A stretch of 64,000 nt of DNA from Phyto melanocephala (lineage: Eukaryota > Arthropoda > Insecta > Diptera > Rhinophoridae), in contig OW799233.1 of NCBI GenBank assembly GCA_941918925.1, forward strand, positions 1,232,001 through 1,296,000, in the 5' to 3' direction. The position numbers and the translations under genes were made by a program. The notes beneath the pieces are model-generated. The model was not told where the DNA came from and did not search any database. It saw only the letters and a program-made list of their open reading frames with translations. Shown in pieces: positions 21,874 to 34,500 of this stretch (position 1 is the stretch's first letter; each line of letters begins with the position of its first letter).

Positions 21874-24800
21874 ATGGCCTGCTGGGAAGGAAAAAAGTAC
21901 AAATTGGACAAAAGTGAAAACTTCGATGAATATATGAAGGAATTGGGTAAGTTTAAATTGTCTAGTATGTATATCAGTTTGCCAAGCAAATGATTGTGTT
22001 TTGTGTTTATAAGAATGAACCATAGTTTTGTGCAAATGAATGCTGTACATTGTCTTTTAAGAAAATGAATTTATATGTATAACACATGCATAGTTACATA
22101 CATATCGATGGATACAGGTAGAAATGCCCAACTAAAGGAGAAGGTAAAAATGTAATATGAATAAGAACTGCAATATCTTAATGTAACTTTGTTTGTAAAA
22201 CTGTTATTCGAGGTGTGTGTGTGTGTGAAATTACTGAAAAACAAGAGTTAGGGTTTTCTACTTGTGACAATCGATATGTATGTATACATGTATTTAAAAA
22301 CACCGGCCGGCTTTTTTTTTTTTTGGTATGCATGTGAATATGTGGCTTGACGGTTTTTTTTGCTGTGTAATAATTTATAAGGTAAAAGCAGAACTGTTTA
22401 GTTATATTTTTGTTCTTTAAGATTTTAACCTTGCTGGATTTTACATACTATACTTAAATAAAGTTTGACAGCCAAAAAACATTCTGTGCTAGCACTTTTT
22501 AAATAACACACCCCTTTTTTTGTCTGTAGGTTAATTTTTGTATCCATACCTATTTATTTATTTTTTATTGATTGTGGTACCAAACCGGTCAGGGATGCCA
22601 CACAAGAATAACTTAATTACCGTCAAAGTTAAATTTATAAAAAATCACTTTAATTAATTTTTTTTTATTAATATGTACATATTTATCATTATTGTTATTT
22701 ATTAACTGCTGTATTCATAAAAAATATTTTAGGCTTATTAAAAGCTTATTTGACAGATGTTGCATAGAAATTTGTCAAATAAGCATTCAATAAACCTAAA
22801 ATTATTTTTAAGAATACGGCAGTAATAGTTTATTTAAGCACTTTATTTATTTTATTTTTTTTTAACTTTTACTTGAAATATGCACTTGTTTTCTGGTGTA
22901 ACGTCACGCATGAGTTGCAGAAATACAGAAAACGTGCTTTGCGCAAGAACAAGGTTACGCATTACGCATAATTGTTGTAATTTTAATCTCATGTGCAGCT
23001 TATAATTTTAAACTAATTAAAATTATTATTTATTAGAAAAATATTTATTAGAAAAGCTAGTAGAAGTTTTAGTTAATAATGCTTAGTGGTTAAACTCTCA
23101 ACTCTAAACTATTAAATTTTAATTTTAGTTCTAAGAAATTTTAATCGACTAAAACGGCTAACATGTGACAAAATAGACGTAACCATCAAAATATATTAAT
23201 TTGTTTCTTAATAAATAAATGTTTATTTTATATAAAAATTTCTTTCTATTATTATAAGATTTGACGATATTTGTTTTAAGAAAATCTCAACAATCTCAAA
23301 ATTTCCAAAATAAGAATAGATACCTACATACCTATAAAGTTTTTACATTGAAATTTTAAAAAAATCAAAATTACAGGCGTAGATATATGTAGGTATACAA
23401 AAAAAAAAAAAAAGGGATATGTTTTTTAATTGTTGTGTCTGTCAGTGGGATGGATATTCCTTGATTTAGACATTTCAAGATATTTTTTTAAACACCTACA
23501 TACTATGTACGGACCTACATACATAACTTTGTGATTTACAAAAAAAAATTAAAAATATATAAAAATACACAAATTGAAAAACTAATCGTTTTCGTAAAAT
23601 TAGACCAGCATTCTTTAATTACTGTGTTAACTATCGTTCAATTATTTTTTAATTGTTGTTTAGGTAGTTACTAGTCTATCAATTGTATATGGTCATATAC
23701 ATATGTAGGTTCGATTGATTATTTTGTTACCAATAAATAAGTGAACAATTGGTTTATTCCAAAGATCTGTATAGTGTCTGTATAGTGGTGATTTAATAGT
23801 ATTCAGAGAGCAGTACATATGTACATATCGATGACTTAATATAAAAAGGGCGCATCTAATTTTTAACGTTTTCTGGTAATTCATCCATAAGAAATCTAGT
23901 GAGTTATGATCAAAAATAACATATTTTTAGCTACATAATGCCCTGTCTCATATTATACCGTTTACTGTGTGTACCGTTTGTAATTTCTATAATATTCATT
24001 TCCAATCCCATTTTATATCCGGTCATGTGTTGGTTATATCTACTTTTGTAGACCCCTACATGTAACACAGATCTGTATGTGGTAACAATCTTTTGCAAAT
24101 ATCCGGGAATAAATCGCTATTAGAACCACCACGATCCCCATATTTCTGAGATATGAGCAAATAAACAAGACTGACTCAATTTTTTTTTTCATATTTTTAT
24201 AGAGACGTTTGGTACTTTTTATAGGTACGATACGCCTCTAGGGATATTTTCTTTTTAAATTTTTTGGATAAATCGGTTACTTACCGACTAAGTTAGGGCC
24301 GTCACTACAAAATGGAATCTGGGGCCAAATTACGGCATTCGTAGAGATAGAGATTCTAAAAAGAATTTTCAAATTTCGATCACGTTCGAATGCCGTAATT
24401 CGGCCCTTATTAATAATGTTCACCATCATGTGTGTACATAGGTATAATACCACATTGTAGCTTTCGTAGTATACGCCATTTTCTTTATTATTGCCAACGC
24501 CATCCTTGATTTTAAATTTTTACATAGTTAACTGTATTCTACTAGTCAAGCCCTTTCATTTGATACCCATATTGATCTGGTTAAGAAAATATATTCCATC
24601 ATTTTGTCTTAGACGCCTTCTTCGGATTTTACATTTTAATAATTTACTGCTCAAGCCCTTTCATTTGATACCAATATTGACCCATATATAAATTTATTGT
24701 CCGCCATTTTGTTGTGGCGGCCATCATAAAATTTGATTTGTTTTCAATGGGGCTGACTATTTTAACATTACGATATCCTACACAGTAGTCAATAGTCCGA

Positions 24801-27800
24801 CTGAATGAATTTTGTAACTAACCTAAAGATAGCTACTTAAAATTTAGTTAAAAGTCACCCAATTTATAGTTAGCTTAAAGTTAGTTGTATTTCAGCTAAA
24901 ACTTAAAAAAAAATCAAACACTTATGTATGCTTTATATTGGGGTATATTCTTTATATTACTTTGTAGGTTTATAGTTAGTAGTAGTCGACTACTCTCTTG
25001 CTAATAGAGTACTACATATGTACATACATATACATATGTATTTATATACAAAATAATTGGCAAAGTATTTAAAATTCAACGAAGCTAAAATATTGTTTTA
25101 ATTTAGTAATTTCTAATTGTATATATCTATGGCTTAATATAAAAAGGGCGCATCTTGATTTTAATCAAAAAATATTTCTGGCAGTTCACATACACACACA
25201 TTACCCCTAAAAAAAATAAGTAAGCTATGGTTGAAAATAACGGATTTTAAATTTTATTCAGTTTTTTCTTTCTCCTGTTAAGTAGAAAAAAATCGAGTTA
25301 CGTTTTTTATATTAAGCCGTCGATATGTATGTATGTATGTATGTACATATGTATGTTTGTAGGTATAAAGAAATTAAAATTTTTTCACACTATAAAAAGC
25401 AAAGAAATAAAGGTCAGTTGATGTGGTATTTTGGACTTTAGAACTTTTAGAAATTTATTTATTTTTTTTGTTTAATACTTTGTACCTGCTTGTACATTTT
25501 TATAATAATCTTGTTAGTCTTCTCAGACTATATTTTAGAAATCTGTTAAAATTAAGAACATTCTTAAAAATTTATGTAGATATGTATAGTTTAAGCAATA
25601 TGTATTATTCAAAGTCAGGCAGCCAAATATGTCCATCAAGGCATATGAATTCGCCTTGATGTTCATTTATTTATTTATTTATTTATTTATTTATTCAACG
25701 TAATATAAAGCCTCATTAGGCCAATTAAAATATATTACATAGTTAAATCCTGAACATTAATATTATAAAAATTATCTACAAATAAAAACCTAACATATAT
25801 GACCATTGGTTCCCAATCTTTTGAAAAGAAATCAAACAAGTGTAATAGTTAATTTAACGATCCCAATACATCGTAACAGAAAAAGCCAGAAAGTAAAAAT
25901 TAATTTTAAGAAGAAAGCATTATATACATGCATACATAGTTATACATATGCATACAAAAACATATTCAAACTATATAAAATAAATCTAATACTACAAATT
26001 GGTAAGAAAAGATAACATTTTTAGTCGAAAAGCATTATTTGAGTGGGAAAAAAGTCGAAGCTCCATGGGTAAAAAATTCCAAATACGGGCTATTCTAACA
26101 CTAAAAGATTTTTCAAACAAAGAATTATTTATCCTTGGAATTAATGACGTTTTGAAAACAGAACAAAAATAGTACTCATTTTGAATTTTCGTTTTTTTTA
26201 TGTTTCCTATTTCTTTTCAATTTCAATTTATTTATTACGATAATAGTAACCTAGCCTATGGGTCATAATCAGTTACAAATCTCTTCTATTAAAAAATAAC
26301 TACTTAACATCATAAAAAATAGAAAGAATTCAAATAAATATAGAGTAATGAATATGTATGTATAATAGAAAAAAATTTTTTTTATAATAAGTAGTATGTA
26401 TAAAAGATAATAGAAAAATTAAAAAAAAAAAAACTAATAAACCTAAAAAAATAAAATAAAAAAATAAATACATGAAAATATAAAAAAAAAACTTTTTAGC
26501 TGACTTAAAGAAAATTTTATTGTTAACCATTTGTTGGTATATTCATCTAAATCGGACTAATCATTCTTAAAAAAATATATCGGTATAACCGACTTGCTTT
26601 TAGCGAAATATTATGCTTGCCCATAAAAAAAACTGAGCCTAAAAAAACTGAAAACGGATTTAAATATGTATAGCGAGTCAAAATCTCTATAGTCCACATA
26701 TTTTTATTCAAAGGCGATTTTTGCTGCAGACCAGTGTAATAAGTATAATTATAAAGAAATAAACTTTATACTCTTACAAGATAGTGTAGTGTAATAAGTA
26801 CAATTATATAAGTTTGTCATTTCGTTTGTAATTAATTTTAGTCCCTATAAAGTATGTTATTCCGAATCCTTATAGATAGAGAAATTAAATTGAATTCTTT
26901 GGAATTCATGCAATGTTTGATACGTACATACATATAAAATATGTTCTTTTGGGAACATTTGCAAAAAATTTTGGTTTAATCGGTCAATTACATACAAAGT
27001 TATAGGCAAAAAAAAAAGTTAAAATTATCGATTTCCTTAATAAGTTTTGGTCAAAGTTGCCCGTTATGTTAACTGCATGACGGTACAAACTGTGTGCGGT
27101 ATGTAAGATTCATATTCTTAATACAATTTATGTTATACTTTCTATATCCATTGATAGGAAGAGACAAATTTTTCTTATTTAATTAAGTTGTAATAACAAA
27201 AGTAGTATGTAGTTTCAAATAACATTTTTGTTATACCGATAAAAGGTGCTGATGATGAAATCGTTGCTAGTTTTTAAAATGCATTCCACTCGGCTAAGAT
27301 AGGAATAAACTTTCAATATTCTGAAATAATTACAATTTAATGTGCTGTTTTTACAAGCCGATTGAGTGATTGTCTTGGACGATTTATGTGTGTTTTGTTA
27401 TTGTAAAAAAACAAATTACACATAAATCGTCTAAGACAATCACTCAATCGGCTTGTAAAAACAGCACATAAATTAATTTCAAAATGTTTCAGAAATTTCA
27501 ATAATAGGAAAATTAACTTAAACCAGAAAACAAATTATCCTACTTATATAATAAATGTAAATGTTTGGATGTTTGCAAAAACGTCTGAACAGTACTAAAT
27601 GAAATTTGGCACACAGATAGACAACAACCTAGATTAACACATTGGCTAACTTTTATCACAATAAACAGGCAAATTCGCGGAATTATGCAAAAAAATATTT
27701 TTTTTTGTATTTAGTTAGACAGTTCATAGATTTCGAGTGACCAAAATTTACACGAACTGGCGAAAAATTAATCATCCAACGTCGTCTGTAGAAGTTAAGT

Positions 27801-30800
27801 TTTATTCCACTAATACCTATAATAAATATGAATGTTTGTTTACAATAAGTATAAAACATTATTTTAGTACTCTAAAAATTTAAAGTCAAGTAAAAATAAC
27901 TGGCATTATAGTTTGCTTAGCAAAAATAAAAATTTTAAAATCGTCTTTAATCTTTTTTTATGGGACCGACCAACCTTAATGTGCACTGTAATATTTGTTG
28001 ATACTAAAAATGCACGAATAAATATTAGATTAATTATTTTAAATATATAAAATAAATGAATGCGTATGTAAATATGTGTTTTTAATACATACATACATAT
28101 ATGTACATACATACATACTTATTTTATAAGTGCATTATATTTTATTTTTAAATTAAAGTATGTACTTATGCATATATGTATGTACATATGTAGTATGTGT
28201 TTATATTTAATTTTATAGATGTTTGGTTTCTTATCGACATTTTGGGTAATCTTTTGGCTTACTGGACGTTCGTTGTGGTTCGTTTATAAAAGTAATAATT
28301 ACAGAAGAAATAAAAAATACAAGAATTAATTTGTGATAAGAAGTTTTAGTCATATAATCGTCTGTGGTCTTAAAACATATCAGTTGATAGCAGTCACTTT
28401 TTTCTATTTCGACCTTTGATCCATTACTTTGTAGACGCGGACATATTATATATAAAGGTTGACTACATACATACATATGTGTATGAATGTACGTAAGTTT
28501 AAATAAGTATGATACATTATTTTTTTAATTTTTTTTTTATTTCACTATTAAGCGGTTACATACGAGCAGTACATAATACTCTCTCATGTGTATAAATGCA
28601 TATTTTTCAAAATCAATTAAAGTCAATTGAATTCCATTCTTTAAAAATATTTAAAGACTTAATTAAATTAGGTTTTAAATAATTTCCCACCTTAATAGGG
28701 GTCATGTATGTATACACAATGACATTATAAATGACATATACATTCATTAATACATGCATGTATTATGTTCATTCACATTCTATTATGAAAAACATCTTGT
28801 CATATTTGTATGTATTTATGTATGTACATACATGTATGTATGTAAGTAATGGTTTTTGTGTTTTGCAGTAAGCAGTGATGATAGGCAAGATGTAGCTGAA
28901 TTTATTTCATAAATTTATGACAGAACAACAATTCATTAATTAATTTTCTTCACTTTACATAAGTACTACATCATTTAAATCTATATACTAGCCAAGCCCG
29001 GCGCGCGTTGCTACGCCCCTTAATGAATAAAAATGCATTCTGAATTTAAATTGAATATCAAGTGCAAAAAGCTTAAAATTATAACTTATTTTTTATGGGC
29101 GTGGCACTGCCCACTTTTCTAAACACGAAATTGTATAATCATGAGAGCTCAATATGTGTTGGCGTGACACTACTCACTTTTCTAAGTGGGCAGTGCCACG
29201 CCCATAAGAAATAAGTTATCATTTTTAGCTACTTGCATTAGATCGATTTTTCTGAAACTTTGCACACACATATTGAGCTGTCATGACTATAATTTCGTGA
29301 TTAGAAAGTGGGTAGAGCCACGCCCATAACAAAAGTTATAATTTTGAGGTACTTGCTCTGTAGCGACTTTTTTGAAACTTTGCACACATATTGAGTTGTC
29401 ATGACTATACAATTTCTTGATTAGAAAAGTGGGCAGGACCACGCCCATAAAAAAATTTTAATATTGAGCTACTTGCACTAGACCGATTTTTCTGAAACTT
29501 TGCACACATCGAGCTGTCATGACTAAGTAATTTCGTGATTAGAAAAGTGGGCAGTGCCACGCCCATTAAAAAGTTATAATTTTTAGCTTTTTGCACTTGA
29601 TATTCAATTTAAATTCAGAATGCATTTTTATTCATTAAGGGGCGTAGCAACGCGCGCCGGCCTTTTCTAGTGTACAAATAAATAATGTAGTTCAATTATA
29701 ATAGTAATAAAGCAAACATTTCAAGGATTCATGTACAATCTCGCTTTGTGAAGGCACATAGTTAATCCGTACTATACCTTTTTGCCTTTTTTTATAATAT
29801 GTACTATGTAATACATTTACTAAGAAATGTTTTTATGTGTATATACATACATGTAGCAGAGCTTCTAAAGTGAATTTGTTAAATGAACCCAAATTTTTGC
29901 ATTAATAGCTAGAACAAGATTTTTTATTTCGTTGTCTACAATATTTATTGAGTTAAAAAGCTGATGCAGCATTTTTTATTTAGGAGTTAATTTTATTATG
30001 TTGGGAGTAATTTGATACAAAGAAAAGACACATATTAATCCATTGGCTTCGTTTTCTGAATGTGAACAATAATAAATTTATGCGGTTTTGCAGTTTCAAT
30101 TTGAAAAAGTATGACACATTCGATATTTTCAAAATCAAGGTGATATCAATCTCTTTATTGTCTAATACATTTCAATAGTTTTAAGTTTCTTGAATGTTTG
30201 TTTAAAAAATTTTATTCTCTTAAAACGTGTATGTAAATGTTAGAAACATTATGGTTTTTCTACGGATCTATTACATATTTTGCAAGTTATTTAGTTTAAA
30301 TAAGCTCTTCTCAGTCATTCTATTTAAAAAGGCTGCAAAGTTTTTTGTTTTTTCTTTTTATAAAAAGAACGCAACTAAAATATAGATTTGAAAAAAATAC
30401 GGAGTAGATTTTTTTCGACACAAGTTTGAGAAACGTTAATAAAAATGAGCCGGCTGTAGATGATTTATACTGGGTATCGATGAAAAATATATAAAAGACT
30501 GACTGACTGACTGATAAATATTAGAAATAAAACAATAAATATTTTTCGACATTTATAGACCTGTAAAGGACATAGGAATACATGCACATTCTCGAAATTA
30601 CATCGAAGTCTATATCGAAGAGATTATACGAAAAAATTATCCATTTTCAATGTTAAATCGAATTAATTTGCATTCTGGGTTTTTCATAACTTAAAAAAAA
30701 AAATATTTAGTTCCATTCTTTTAGAGGAAATAAATATTAGAGTGTTTTTTACTTCTCCATGTTAAACGTATTTTTCATTTCTTCTTAACTTCTACATGTT

Positions 30801-31474
30801 AAACGTCTTGTTCACAAAATTCTTTTCCCATAAACTTAAGCCGCTGAGGGTTTCCTTTCTTTTTAAAATATTCCCAAAATGTAAAAGTTTTTCATCTAAA
30901 AAATAAAAGTTATATTTTTAAAATAAATTTTTTCTTAAAAAGAATTTCAACTGTGTTTTAATTATTAATCAGTAATTGGGAATCTTTTTATGCATCAGTT
31001 TTATAAACATTTAGTAATTTTTATGAATAACGTAGATAAAATAGTGTAAAAATGTATTTTTATTTTTAAATTTTTATACAAAACTAGGTATTAACATGCT
31101 CCTCCGCAAGATGGGCAACTCTGTCTCGCCAACTGTTGAATTGAAGAAAGAAGGCGATGTTTACACTTTTACCACCACATCTACTTTCAAGACCTCTAAT
31201 ATCTCCTTCAAACTGGGAGAAGAATTCGACGAAGAAACTATGGATGGTCGTAAAGTCAAATCTGTCTGCACTTTGGATGGCAACAAGTTGACACAAGAAC
31301 AAAAAGGTGACAAACCTTCAATTATTGTACGTGAATTTTCTGATTCTGAATTAATTACCGTAAGTTTAACAATTATATAATCAGGTTTAATAGCCCAAAA
31401 TTAATTTCTTTCGTTTATTACAGACCCTTACTATTGGCGATATCAAATCTATCCGTATTTACAAGGCCATCTAA
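21874..31474 (+). CDS. fabp: Fatty-acid-binding protein (iLBP family)
   Basis: Three exons, 21874-21946, 31088-31359 and 31424-31474, give 131 residues, the standard FABP length. Exon 1 encodes MACWEGKKYKLDKSENFDEY, the conserved first strand and start of the helix-turn-helix lid. Exon 2 has RKMGNSVSPTVEL, TTTSTFKTSNISFKLGEEFD and DGNKLTQEQKGDKPS. Exon 3 ends with R-I-Y, the carboxylate-binding arginine and tyrosine of the family. The protein is a cytosolic ten-strand beta-barrel carrying fatty acids or retinoids. The first intron is 9141 bp and full of repeats, while the second is 64 bp. Both junctions keep frame (phase 1 and phase 0). In Drosophila I recall fabp being next to sea, which agrees with the order here. 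Confidence 0.92.
22701..22826. repeat. Foldback element in fabp intron 1
   Basis: The two halves are imperfect reverse complements of each other. ACTGCTGTATTCATAAAAAA ... TTAGGCTTATTAAAAGC on the left pairs with the rightmost TTTAAGAATACGGCAGT and GCATTCAATAAACCTAAA. The arms are about 55 bp with a loop of about 15 bp. One related arm occurs near 59,523. Confidence 0.6.
23950..24720. mobile_element. Rearranged DINE-like element with a small MITE at its centre
   Basis: From 23,950 to about 24,294 the 5' half of the long DINE-like subtype runs forward (ATTTCCAATCCCATTTTATA, GGGAATAAATCGCTATT). From about 24,411 to 24,720 the 3' half runs in reverse (CACCATCATGTGTGTACATA, GCCATCCTTGATTTTAAA, TTGTTGTGGCGGCCATCAT). 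Between them lies a piece with inverted ends GGGGCCAAATTACGGCATTC and GAATGCCGTAATTCGGCCC (about 24,331-24,409). Confidence 0.5.
25637..25658. repeat. Second 22-bp palindrome of transposon tips
   Basis: CAAGGCATATGAATTCGCCTTG joins one tip of the 8410-type element to one tip of the 12495-type element. Flanks ATGTCCAT (25629-25636) and ATGTTCAT (25659-25666) form an 8-bp near-duplication. Confidence 0.6.
25660..26180 (-). pseudogene. 3' end of a non-LTR retrotransposon with (AATA)n tail
   Basis: On the minus strand, around 26,160-26,040, the frame reads LIPRINNSLFEKSFSVRIAR and then I-W-N-x-L-P, the last conserved block of CR1/Jockey-type reverse-transcriptase ORFs. The sequence continues to an AATAAATAAATAAATAAATA tail at 25,695-25,667, typical of LINE 3' ends. 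The upstream part of the ORF is absent or broken, so this is a truncated dead copy in fabp intron 1. Confidence 0.6.
26650..26760. repeat. Terminal repeat of a TIR element, single end
   Basis: ATAGTCCACATATTTTTATT then CAAAGGCGATTTTTGCTGCAG then ACCAGTGTAA matches, in one orientation, the inverted ends of the element at 55,102-56,015. Only one end is recognised here. Confidence 0.45.
26795..27110 (+). repeat. Degenerate DINE-like 5' fragment
   Basis: TATAAGTTTGTCATTTCGTTT and TTTTAGTCCCTATAAAGTAT correspond to the 5' part of the DINE-like family. The 3' tip is missing. Confidence 0.4.
27340..27469. repeat. Near-perfect 52-bp hairpin
   Basis: The arms at 27340-27391 and 27418-27469 are reverse complements with a single G/A difference (within TGTCTTGGACG versus CGTCTAAGACA), enclosing a 26-nt loop. 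No target duplication or family match was found. It lies within fabp intron 1, so it would be transcribed with that gene and could fold into a long RNA hairpin. Confidence 0.7.
27540..27830. repeat. Possible Helitron-like remnant
   Basis: TTATATAATAAATGTAAATG followed by AAACGTCTGAACAGTACTAAAT and ATGAAATTTGGCACACAGA resembles the 5' region of small insect Helitrons in general pattern. No CTAG end was located, so the call is weak. Confidence 0.3.
28988..29670. mobile_element. Inverted Helitron derivative with two 3' ends
   Basis: The left edge is CTAGCCAAGCCCGGCGCGCG and the right edge is CGCGCGCCGGCCTTTTCTAG, so both termini are the GC-rich 3' hairpin plus CTAG of the same Helitron family. 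Sequence runs in minus orientation from 28,988 to about 29,160 and in plus orientation from about 29,180 onward, with about 120-bp tandem units in the plus half. The TCTATATATA 5' end is absent. Confidence 0.68.
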
Positions 31475-31517
31475 ATTCCTACACTGCATACAACATATAT
31501 ATGTATAATATATGTTC

Positions 31518-31523
31518 ATTAAA
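31518..31523 (+). promoter_or_regulatory. fabp polyadenylation signal ATTAAA
   Basis: The common variant ATTAAA lies 44 bp after the stop codon. No AATAAA is nearer. Confidence 0.45.
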
Positions 31524-31529
31524 ACTAAG

Positions 31530-34500
31530 CTCTTTTTATATACTGTTCTCTTAGTATTTGATAAGATCTTTAATATTTACGCATATTATGGCACATTAAA
31601 TTTGTTATTGAATAACAGTAATATTTAATTTTCTAATGTACGTATTTTAGATTTTTGTAAGCCAAAAAATAATATTAATATTTACATAAAAATATAGTAT
31701 TTTCTATCAATAATCTGTGAATTTTTATTTATATAGAACGCAAGTATGTATGTATGTTGGTATGTATGAGTTAAATATACAGTTAGACCTTGATAAATGA
31801 GATAATTGAGTCCTAATCCGGACTATCAAATTTTCAAGATTTTCGAATCAAAATTTTAAATAATATTTTCGGATCCAAAATAATTTTTAACGTCTTATTA
31901 AATAATAAATGGCTATCCATTTAGTGGTCAAACCCTTCGGTATGGCAAGGCTGTTCATTTATTTAGTTAAAGGTTTGTCATTTACGAATATAAACGCTTA
32001 ACAATAGCTTAAACTTGCAACAAACGTTGTCATTCAAACGTGTCTTTCAATGCTGACTTTTTGAACAAAATTTCCTTCAGCGATCGGTATTTATGTACGT
32101 CAATAAACAAAATTGTGGCTATGGGCCATTGCGTCCAGAAAAAGTGCATGGTGCACATGTTCCGGAGGTCTAATTTTCGTATTTTGTTAGAAAATTAAAA
32201 TGTAGTAAGTTTCAACTGTTTTGTTTTTTTTATTTCTTTGATATCAAATTTTAACATATTAACTATATTCTGCTAGTCAGCACTTTCATTTGATATATGT
32301 ATGTATGTACAAACATATGTATTGATAAAGTTAAAAAAAAAAAATTATCCACCATTTTGTTTTAGAAGCCATATTAGATTTTAAATTTTTTTTAGTTTAC
32401 TGTATTTTGATACTCACAAATTTTAAAAATACGCGATTTGACCGACATTTAAATTTATTTTACGACATTTTGTAGTGGCGGTCATCATGGATTAAAATTT
32501 ATTTAAAATGTATTATATTCTGCTAGTAAAGCATTTTAAGTTGATAACTATATTAACACTTTCGGATGTCTAGAAGCTGAAAAAATTTTATTTGCGTTTG
32601 TAAATTAAAAAGAAAGAAATACCAAAGTACACCTGTGAGGGAAAAGTTGCGAAATTCTCGAATATGTTGGAGACAAACGTAATTTCGAAAGGATTTTAAA
32701 AATTGTAATACAAAATTTGTTTATATGTACAAGTATACATATGTAGATGTATGTACTAGTGATGTAACGAATAAAAAATTTACATATTTCTTTGTTTATT
32801 TGTTTTTGAATCTACACACAGTTCAATTGATTAGACGCTTACAATTTTCAATATTTAGTAGGCCATATTTTATGGCGAAGAGTATTTTTTTTATCAACGG
32901 ATAGGATATTTCTTTGATCTAATGCACATATTAGAGAATATGTAAAAAGTTAGTAACAACGATTTATTAGCTCAATTTAAAAAAAAAATCAACATTTATA
33001 TTCACATTTTTATTAATTTGATTACGCTCACAATTGGTACGAAGCCATAAAGGGATGCGCAAAGCAATATTTTGAAAAACTACAAAAGAAAAGTTGTAAC
33101 AGCTTTAACTCCAACGGAAATAAGGAAAATTCGCAGAAGTTCGTCAAATTTATTTGTTTTTATCTCATAATTCAAATCGGAATGTAGCATACAAGAATGT
33201 TTCATCAGTACGAAGAGTGAACGCTTATGCCTTTTTCTTTTCTAATAAAAAATTCCCTTTTTCAACCCTTTTTTACAACAATCAATTTTCTTTTTTTTTT
33301 GCTCACTATGAGATTTTAAATTGAGTATAAGATCTTTAAATTTGACTCCACAAGTCATTCTAATAAGTAAGGACAGAAAAACAGCAAAATTTTTTCGCAA
33401 AGTCATTAGAGTTGCGAAAACATATGTTTTAAAATATCGAAAATCGAGTGAACAATAAATGTATGTTCATATGTGAATAAAACATTACAGCTTTAAAGAA
33501 AATGTTAAACCATAGCTTTGTTTCCATCCTAAAGATGGCATTGGGGTCAACTTTTACAAAAAAACTTTTATATATACGATTTACAGTGCAGTTTTGTTTT
33601 CGTAAGAAATTTTAATTTTTGATATGAGGTTTTTTAATTTTTTTTTCTTTAATCTGTGATAGTAGTTTTATTATTTCATAATCCAATATTCATTGTTGTA
33701 ATACTGATTGTAAATTCTCATAATTTTGTTAATAATACATATTGTCAAAAAATATTTTTTATATTAAAAAAAATAAATTTATTTATTTAAAAACATTCAC
33801 ATTCGCGAATTATCGTTACACCACTATATATAATATGTTTACACATATGTATGTATTTATTAAAGCGAACCACACAAACTAACTCCTCCACCTCCATCCT
33901 GAATAAGTTCCCCAAAAAATTTTTACGTGGAAAAAATTTTCTTTATCGTGAATGATTTGTTCAGTTCAGATTTTCCTTTAATTTGATTATATAAATTTAG
34001 CTAGGGAACTACTGCATACATGTGCAAGCACTATTTTTTTCAATAAGTATATTTACCCCTTATTGCACATGTCGTTGTCGTATTTTTAATACCGTGTTAT
34101 ATTAACGACAATATAAAATAAATAAGACCTCGTAGAATTTCTGACGTTTTCGAAGAAAATGGCACGAAAACGCAATTCATAATATGGTTGCTTTAAATTA
34201 TTAAAGATCACGATAAAACTACACCCGAATCTCAAGTTTGCAATCTTAAAAAAATCGTTTTTTAAACTATTGGAAACTAATTAACCCTTTAAAGACTGAT
34301 TTTGTCATAGGTTTTAAATCTCTAATTAATCTAACAATTGTAATTGATTGGTATAATACAAAATTTAAAAACCATAAAAAAATAACTTAAAATTTCCGTT
34401 TAAATTAGTCTGCAGTGGAAACACTATGTGTGACGGAATTATGTCAGATTTTATTGTGAATGAATCGTACGATTCGCAGGATAGTACATCAAGTTTTTAA

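Noticed and set aside
21664..22050. Minus-strand ORF of 128 codons
   Set aside because: It is antisense to the fabp promoter and first exon and has no family motif.
26330..26530. Phe/Tyr/Ile-rich minus-strand ORF
   Set aside because: Product of A-rich low-complexity DNA in an intron.
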